Shown in pieces: positions 4,783 through 8,050 of a stretch of DNA of 8,050 bases. A program made the translations under genes and the position numbers. The stretch comes from JAFAQB01 sp046724555 (GTDB lineage: Archaea; Thermoproteota; Nitrososphaeria; Nitrososphaerales; Nitrososphaeraceae), in the NCBI GenBank assembly GCA_046724555.1, contig JBKOWU010000057.1, forward strand, positions 1 to 8,050. The letters are read 5' to 3'. The notes under the pieces are model-generated. The model was not told the DNA's origin and ran no database searches. It saw only the letters and a list, made by a program, of their open reading frames with translations. How positions within the stretch are numbered: position 1 is the first letter of the stretch; each line of letters begins with the position of its first letter.

Positions 4783-4980
4783 GTGCAAAAAACATGTCCT
4801 AAATGTAGCAAACACTTTGAATGTCTTGAATCAATAGACTGTTGGTGCTTTCATTTGGGAACACATTGCCAACCAGATAAATCTGTCGAAGATTGCATGT
4901 GTAATAATTGTTTGTTAACTCATAACGATATTAGCACCTCTTTACAAAAGGTCCGCATGCAAGTCATAACAGAACGATAA
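4783..4980 (+). CDS. Cysteine-rich CWC family protein
   Basis: A 65-residue protein matching the cysteine-rich CWC family (Cys_rich_CWC) as I recall it. C5-PK-C8 opens the domain, C14 follows in HFEC, C20-W21-C22-F gives the name-giving motif, C29 lies in the variable middle, and C38-x-C40-NN-C43-L closes it. The family is a compact putative zinc-binding domain of unknown function, common in bacteria; most of this protein is the domain, with a short polar tail. The start is GTG 4783: an in-frame TAA lies just upstream and there is no ATG before the first cysteine pair. It converges with the ASCH gene, with 21 bp between their stops. Confidence 0.85.
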   Translation: MQKTCPKCSKHFECLESIDCWCFHLGTHCQPDKSVEDCMCNNCLLTHNDISTSLQKVRMQVITER

Positions 4981-5001
4981 ACTATATTGTACTTGATTCA
5001 G

Positions 5002-5394
5002 CTAAAAACTATCAGGATAATCAACTTCGAAGAACTTCAACATACCCGGATGTGGAATTGACCTTCTGAATCTATGTGCATTCTTTATCATGAATCCATA
5101 CCTACAAAAGCCAAATTTTTTAATGTCTGCAAGATGTTTATTTCTATCTCTCTCAAGTTCTGTTTTGTTTCTGTATTGTTTGACGTCATACAATACTGCA
5201 GTACCTATAATTGCTCCACGTACGAGCATACTATAGTCGATACCTAAGGATTCTGATGTATCCTTATCAATATTTTTTGAAGCATGTACTAAGAACTTTC
5301 CTCTGAATGCAGTATTCCACTTTCTCAATTCTACAGTCTTTTTCCCTGATACTAAAAGTTCAGCATACGGTTGTTTTAGAGATAGGCACTTCAT
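5002..5394 (-). CDS. ASCH-domain (PUA-like) protein
   Basis: A 130-residue single-domain ASCH protein. Family features: MKCLSLKQPYAELLVSGKKT at the N-terminus with the invariant-looking KQP (7-9) and GKKTVELRKW (17-26), HAS at 37-39, RGAIIGTAVL (59-68), YGFMIKNAHRF (99-109) and a closing HPGMLKFFEVD. ASCH domains share the PUA-like fold; they are predicted to bind RNA, and individual members are reported to be ribonucleases or N4-acetylcytidine amidohydrolases. The K-K-T...E-x-R cluster is in the pocket region, but which activity this one has cannot be read from sequence. ATG 5394 gives the standard start. AGATATTTAG (5431-5440, reverse strand) is a plausible TATA box about 40 bp upstream. 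Confidence 0.92.
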   Translation of the reverse strand: MKCLSLKQPYAELLVSGKKTVELRKWNTAFRGKFLVHASKNIDKDTSESLGIDYSMLVRGAIIGTAVLYDVKQYRNKTELERDRNKHLADIKKFGFCRYGFMIKNAHRFRRSIPHPGMLKFFEVDYPDSF

Positions 5395-5399
5395 ATCTA

Positions 5400-5552
5400 T
5401 TGTCAGGTGTAGAGCTTACTGGAAGGTCAGTAACTAAATATCTACTTGTAGATGCTGTAAAGCATGTAGGTTATATTGATATATCAAAAATCCTAACTAA
5501 TCTATTCTATCGAAATGGTATTAGATACGCAAATTTGATATGCAAAAAATGA
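5400..5552 (+). CDS. Doubtful ORF or 3' gene remnant
   Basis: The frame is open from 5307 to TGA 5550-5552; its first part is antisense to the ASCH gene and is disregarded. The remainder, about 50 residues from TTG 5400, looks protein-like (GRSVTKYLLVDAVKHVGYID, then ISKILTNLFYRNGIRYANLI). It would start six bases from the divergent ASCH ATG and overlap the likely ASCH promoter, which is implausible for an active gene. A decayed 3' fragment is the likelier reading. No family recognised. Confidence 0.25.
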   Translation: MSGVELTGRSVTKYLLVDAVKHVGYIDISKILTNLFYRNGIRYANLICKK

Positions 5553-5613
5553 CGATTAAAGTAGTTAATAAATCATTGTTCAAAGAGAAACACAATAGAT
5601 GCAGTAAAACAAG

Positions 5614-5649
5614 TTACATATTGGAAATAAAGCACTAAAAAATATGTAA
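5614..5649. other. Perfect 9-bp inverted repeat
   Basis: TTACATATT (5614-5622) and AATATGTAA (5641-5649) are exact complements with an 18-base spacer; three further positions outside could pair with one mismatch or wobble. It ends ten bases before the ATG of the small ORF at 5659. As all but two pairs are A-T, an RNA hairpin would be weak, and a repressor-type operator is an alternative. Confidence 0.45.
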
Positions 5650-5658
5650 TTTCTACTT

Positions 5659-5811
5659 ATGAGCAACGTCGTGTTAATGACCTGGAAAGTAGAATGCATT
5701 ATAGCCTATAATCACATTAGAATCAATACAATGAATGAAGCAATGGAAGTGATTTCTAAAGAATTCTGGATACATTATAAAACAAGACGTATAATGGCCT
5801 TACATCACTAA
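5659..5811 (+). CDS. Possible 50-residue small protein
   Basis: ATG 5659 to TAA 5809-5811 without interruption. The peptide begins MSNVVLMTWKVECIIAYNHI, has an amphipathic middle (MNEAMEVISKEFWIHYK) and a basic end (TRRIMALHH). No domain recognised. In DNA of this composition a 50-codon open frame is uncommon but not rare by chance. It is 26 bp upstream of the triple-CxxC gene on the same strand, so it might be the first gene of a pair. A 9-bp inverted repeat precedes it closely. Confidence 0.35.
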   Translation: MSNVVLMTWKVECIIAYNHIRINTMNEAMEVISKEFWIHYKTRRIMALHH

Positions 5812-5837
5812 GATATACATTGTAAGTACTATAATAG

Positions 5838-6041
5838 GTGAATATAACAAGCACTACTCGATGTCATACGACTGAGACTATTTGTAGGTCATGCGGTTCA
5901 GAAAAATTGCATGCCAAAATAATATGTGGATTTTGTAGCCAACCGATAAATTTTGAATGTAGTCATTGTGGATATATTACCGATGAGAAAGTTCATGTAG
6001 ATTGTAAAAATGCAGAGTTTCTTGTGTCAGCAAGTCAATAA
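5838..6041 (+). CDS. Small protein with three CxxC knuckles
   Basis: A 67-residue protein with ligand pairs C16-RS-C19-G, C30-GF-C33 and C41-SH-C44-G, plus C9/H10 before and H53/C56 after. That is enough for two zinc sites, such as two interleaved zinc ribbons in the style of double-zinc-ribbon domains. The C-terminal dozen residues are uncharged and probably flexible. Function unknown. GTG 5838 is used because a TAG lies directly before it in frame and no ATG is present inside the ORF. The 225 bp after it contain no convincing gene. Confidence 0.75.
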   Translation: MNITSTTRCHTTETICRSCGSEKLHAKIICGFCSQPINFECSHCGYITDEKVHVDCKNAEFLVSASQ

Positions 6042-6302
6042 AACAATAACAAAATCGTGCCATTAAACTGCTAATTCATGGACTTAAATTAAATATACTT
6101 TTATTCTGACTTGTTTTCGTTATGAATGTGATTGAAAATAAGGTTATGCCATTTATTGAGAAAAAATAAAGAGCAGAAGTTATAGCCGACCAGAAAACTG
6201 CTTTTAATATAAACATTCGAATAACGTGTATTGGGTTGGTTGTTCCTGCAATAAATGTAAACACATATGTATACTTGGTGTTGCTGCCATACAGTATGTG
6301 TC

Positions 6303-6659
6303 ATGACAACAGCAGCACCTATCAATGATAAACTGGCTCAATTCTTAAAAGAAGGTCGAATGTGGGAAAAGAAGCCCACCAATATACAAGGAGTATTTCT
6401 ATTGAAACTACCTGCCTCCAAACAAAATCCATCATCCATAGCTATAGAAATAAATCCAACAAATACTACTACCACTGGGTCAACTTTCACAAGAAAAAAG
6501 GGAATAATAATAAGAGATAGTCCAGAGCTAGAACAATTTAACCAAATGCTTTCCAATCCAAAGGTTGTTGAATTGGCAAAGAAAATAGAAGCAATTAATC
6601 CAAAGAATAAAGAAGATGCTGCTAACATAAGTAGCGATACAGAAGTTTTTGATATTTAA
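6303..6659 (+). CDS. Conserved archaeal hypothetical protein, 118 residues
   Basis: A soluble protein with an N-terminal helix (NDKLAQFLKEGRMWEKKP), a beta-rich middle (GVFLLKLPASKQNPSSIAIE, ending with RKKGIIIRD around residues 64-72) and a C-terminal helical part (SPELEQFNQMLSNPKVVELAKKI then EAINPKNKE). The order GVFLLKLP, then KKGIIIR, then ELEQF..LLS-like helix, then NPK is one I associate with a hypothetical family in Nitrososphaeria; this is memory and not a search. No catalytic motif or membrane segment. ATG 6303 is chosen over an ATG at 6267, which would add a tract with three consecutive cysteines that does not fit. CATATGTATACT around 6264-6275 could be its TATA element. Confidence 0.78.
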   Translation: MTTAAPINDKLAQFLKEGRMWEKKPTNIQGVFLLKLPASKQNPSSIAIEINPTNTTTTGSTFTRKKGIIIRDSPELEQFNQMLSNPKVVELAKKIEAINPKNKEDAANISSDTEVFDI

Positions 6660-6754
6660 CAAAAAGATTAAGGATGACCCATTAGATACAAAAGGAATAA
6701 TTATTGTATTGTACAAGAATAATATCATTGAGCGACTTTGCGTTCATACGTTTT

Positions 6755-7027
6755 ATGAGCAACAATCTGTTAACACAAGAAGAAAGTCAACATAAAGATG
6801 AGATTATTGATTTGACTGAACAAGTGCTTGATGCAAACGGTCTACAATGTGATGAAAGAATCTCAAAGCTCTCAGAAGAAAAGTTAAGGGAAATACTTGA
6901 AGCAGTAAGAAAATTACGAAGGAAAAGAAAAGGACTTCCAAAAGAAGACAAAGGAACTAGTTCTGACATAGAAAATGAAGAAGTAGAACATCAGAATGAA
7001 CAAGAAGAAATCCCATATATCAGATAG
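6755..7027 (+). CDS. Charged helical protein of unknown function
   Basis: 90 residues from ATG 6755; a TTG at 6704 would add 17 residues of poor composition. The middle is strongly helical and charged: DEIIDLTEQVLDANG, then RISKLSEEKLREILEAVRKL followed by the basic RRKRKG. The C-terminus is acidic and probably disordered (EDKGTSSDIENEEVEHQ). A single cysteine, no membrane segment. A helix-turn-helix pair ending in a basic cluster followed by an acidic tail suggests a protein- or nucleic-acid-associated accessory factor, but no family was recognised. It lies 95 bp after the preceding gene and 36 bp before the membrane protein, probably sharing the latter's transcript. Confidence 0.68.
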   Translation: MSNNLLTQEESQHKDEIIDLTEQVLDANGLQCDERISKLSEEKLREILEAVRKLRRKRKGLPKEDKGTSSDIENEEVEHQNEQEEIPYIR

Positions 7028-7063
7028 CGCTATGTATCCTGTAGAGGCGACTGAAAACTATAG

Positions 7064-7432
7064 ATGGTAGAAAGCATTACAAGTCGTTGGATTTTAACTC
7101 TTGGCTTAGCTACATTATGTTTTGGAATATCGTTATTTGTCTTACGTATTCCAATACGAACAATAGGCATATTCTTTGCATTAGGAATACCTTTGATTTT
7201 GTTATGGCTGTATATTGGTGACAAATCAAAACAACAAAAGCTACAGCAGAAAGAGAAAATAACTAATAATTCTAGTAGTAATAATCACCTTAGCCAACAC
7301 CAACAACAGCCATGCATATGTCCTATCTGTAATCATGAACAAGCAAGAATATGTCTCAATCAAAAATGTGTGTGCTGTATTATAATAAAGGGTAACAGGG
7401 TCATTGGACATTCTGTCAATCCATTGCAATAA
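7064..7432 (+). CDS. Two-helix membrane protein with C-terminal Cys/His cluster
   Basis: 122 residues in three parts. Residues 9-28 and 33-51 are two hydrophobic helices joined by the short basic turn RIPIR, so both termini are on one side, probably the cytoplasm. Residues 53-83 form a polar linker rich in Lys, Gln, Asn and Ser. Residues 84-122 hold a dense cluster: C84-x-C86-PI-C89-x-H91, C97, C102-x-C104-C105, and H116 in the ending VIGHSVNPLQ. I recall thaumarchaeal proteins sharing the KCxCC...GHS..PLQ ending; not searched here. It looks like a membrane-anchored zinc (or other metal) module, sensor or scaffold. ATG 7064 gives a sensible N-terminus. Confidence 0.82.
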   Translation: MVESITSRWILTLGLATLCFGISLFVLRIPIRTIGIFFALGIPLILLWLYIGDKSKQQKLQQKEKITNNSSSNNHLSQHQQQPCICPICNHEQARICLNQKCVCCIIIKGNRVIGHSVNPLQ

Positions 7433-7481
7433 AAGAATACCATTGTTTAAGAGAACAAAGAAGCTTGGGACATATCTCATC

Positions 7482-7513
7482 CATAATCAGACCGAAAACT
7501 TGTTCGGATTATG
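7482..7513. terminator. Hairpin between convergent genes
   Basis: CATAAT (7482-7487) pairs with ATTATG (7508-7513), and CCGAA (7492-7496) with TTCGG (7503-7507), leaving a six-base loop and a four-base bulge. It lies 50 bp after the membrane-protein stop and overlaps the stop codon of the micropeptide on the other strand. A two-way 3' end element is plausible, though neither side has a clear T-run. Confidence 0.4.
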
Positions 7514-7604
7514 ATACATATGATTGTCTTCTTTCTAGTTCCTGCATTCTAGCTGTCAAAGCCATTACTTGGTATGATAGCTGTGCTATAGCGTCATCTT
7601 TCAT
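7509..7604 (-). CDS. 31-residue coiled-coil micropeptide
   Basis: Reverse-strand ATG 7604 to TAA 7509-7511. Hydrophobic residues I6, L9, V13, L16, M20 and L23 are spaced 3-4-3-4-3, a perfect a/d heptad pattern, so the peptide is a two- to three-turn leucine-zipper-like helix. Positions 15-27 read ALTARMQELERRQ; a broken copy with the same core lies at 4503-4603. Conservation between two loci in the peptide frame is the main evidence for coding. An in-frame TAA lies 13 bases upstream of the ATG, and beyond it another ATG-started stretch (from 7658), so a longer ancestral form is possible. It could form a homodimer or cap a larger helical partner; the function is unknown. Confidence 0.55.
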   Translation of the reverse strand: MKDDAIAQLSYQVMALTARMQELERRQSYVS

Positions 7605-7869
7605 TTTGTTTATGACTTAAATGCTTGATTTAAGACTTCTATCTCTTCTATCTAACATATGCGCCTGGTCGTCTATTCAATAGTAATTGTAGCAGTTTTG
7701 GTAGTCAGTTGAGAAGTTAGTAATACTTTGTATGGCTGAATATTACTATATAATAAGACTTGCAATTGTTATAGTATATGAAGTTATCGAACACGTAAAT
7801 TGCTTTTTTTTATTTTCTCATGCACCAAATGCTTACAAATCAATCGTGTGAGCAATTTTATCCTTAATG
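7605..7869. other. 265-bp spacer with no clear gene
   Basis: Between the end of the winged-helix gene and the start of the micropeptide gene, both on the reverse strand. It contains a T8 run on the plus strand (7803-7810) and a 17-codon hydrophobic plus-strand ORF (7659-7712, MRLVVYSIVIVAVLVVS) that is too short to support. The micropeptide promoter should be here, but no TATA box stands out. Confidence 0.5.
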
Positions 7870-8050
7870 TCAAAGCCAATCAGACTTTACAGGATAATAG
7901 GTTTTCCTCCGCGTATCTTCTAGGCTATTTTTCTCAATTATCAATCCTTGATGTTTTAATTCGTCAATTGCATTCTGAATTGTCCTCCTAGGAAGATGGG
8001 TAAGATGAATCAATTCTCCCTGTTCTACAGGATGCTTTGAATTTATAATA
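7870..8050 (-). CDS. C-terminal part of a winged helix-turn-helix transcriptional regulator
   Basis: The reverse strand is open from the right edge to TGA 7870-7872, giving 59 visible residues of a gene whose start is outside. The fragment reads as the second half of a winged-helix domain. Residues 11-20 (GELIHLTHLP) and 21-37 (RRTIQNAIDELKHQGLI) form the helix-turn-helix with its recognition helix. IIEKNSLEDTRRKTYYPV (37-54) is the two-stranded wing with basic residues. The layout, with R/K at the wing tip and a short tail after it, fits MarR-, ArsR- or TrmB-like archaeal regulators; the exact family cannot be settled from half the protein. A plus-strand frame at 7800-7991 is its antisense shadow. 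Confidence 0.82.
   Translation of the reverse strand, partial: IINSKHPVEQGELIHLTHLPRRTIQNAIDELKHQGLIIEKNSLEDTRRKTYYPVKSDWL

Noticed and set aside
6076..6264. Hydrophobic 62-codon reverse-strand ORF that could be a small membrane protein
   Set aside because: Starts at GTG in AT-rich DNA, overlaps another reverse ORF (6101-6325) of equal quality in a different frame, and T-rich non-coding DNA readily mimics membrane segments. Not excluded, but unsupported.
6261..6301. 7-bp inverted repeat ACACATA/TATGTGT before the gene at 6303
   Set aside because: Short arms in AT-rich DNA; expected by chance at this density.
6338..6628. 96-codon reverse-strand ORF
   Set aside because: Shadow of the plus-strand hypothetical gene at 6303-6659, which has better composition and recognisable motifs.
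6528..6728. 66-codon reverse-strand ORF, hydrophobic
   Set aside because: Antisense overlap with the 6303-6659 gene and the AT-rich spacer after it.
6787..6969. 60-codon reverse-strand ORF
   Set aside because: Shadow of the charged helical gene at 6755-7027.
7030..7480. Reverse-strand ORFs at 7030-7224 and 7241-7480
   Set aside because: Both are antisense to the membrane protein with the Cys/His tail.
7659..7712. 17-codon hydrophobic plus-strand ORF (MRLVVYSIVIVAVLVVS)
   Set aside because: Could be a single-helix membrane peptide, but too short, and no second copy or context supports it.
7800..7991. 63-codon plus-strand ORF
   Set aside because: Antisense to the winged-helix regulator fragment, which has clear helix-turn-helix character.
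1..8050. tRNA, rRNA, CRISPR array, insertion sequence, toxin-antitoxin or defence system
   Set aside because: Looked for T-arm-like GGTTCAAATCC motifs, regularly spaced direct repeats, transposase motifs and typical system gene pairs on both strands; none seen. The repeats present are two-copy and not array-like.

Overview
The window looks like chromosomal DNA of a soil-type ammonia-oxidising archaeon (Nitrososphaerales; a Nitrosocosmicus-like genome would fit). This is inference from several things together: AT-rich DNA with only about 60% coding; starts without Shine-Dalgarno sites, including GTG and TTG starts set directly behind in-frame stops; AT-rich boxes upstream of genes; and small zinc-ribbon and membrane proteins of types I associate with Thaumarchaeota. 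No tRNA, rRNA, transposase, CRISPR array or defence operon is visible.

Layout. 1-1019: the end of a hydrophobic-tailed protein (+), a 51-residue zinc ribbon (-), then a C2H2 finger protein and a CPIC-type mini-protein (+). 1020-1546: no intact gene, but copy A of a 51-bp dispersed repeat and a zinc-ribbon pseudogene with one stop and one frameshift. 1547-2296: a stand-alone UBP-type zinc finger (-) divergent from a RidA/YjgF-like protein (+) that lacks the canonical catalytic arginine. 2413-2679: a conserved cysteine-rich protein. 2680-3087: a non-coding stretch with two strong inverted repeats and the second copy of a 27-bp repeat. 3088-4146: a zinc alcohol dehydrogenase (-), the only long gene. 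4147-4782: 636 bp without an intact gene, holding a (TAA)5 tract, copy B of the 51-bp repeat, a G+C-rich hairpin and a broken copy of a coiled-coil micropeptide gene. 4783-5394: a CWC-family cysteine-rich protein (+) convergent with an ASCH-domain protein (-). 5395-6041: weak small ORFs and a triple-CxxC protein. 6303-7432: three co-directional genes (an archaeal hypothetical, a charged helical protein, and a two-helix membrane protein with a cytosolic-type Cys/His tail). 7433-8050: the intact 31-residue micropeptide (-) and the C-terminal part of a winged-helix regulator (-) running off the right edge.

There is no obvious pathway. The shared theme is very small metal-binding proteins: eight intact ones plus at least one decayed one, of mostly unrelated folds, scattered singly on both strands among decaying genes and short dispersed repeats. 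The items most worth following are the micropeptide family (7509-7604, relic 4503-4603), the 51-bp repeat, and the structured intergenic elements.
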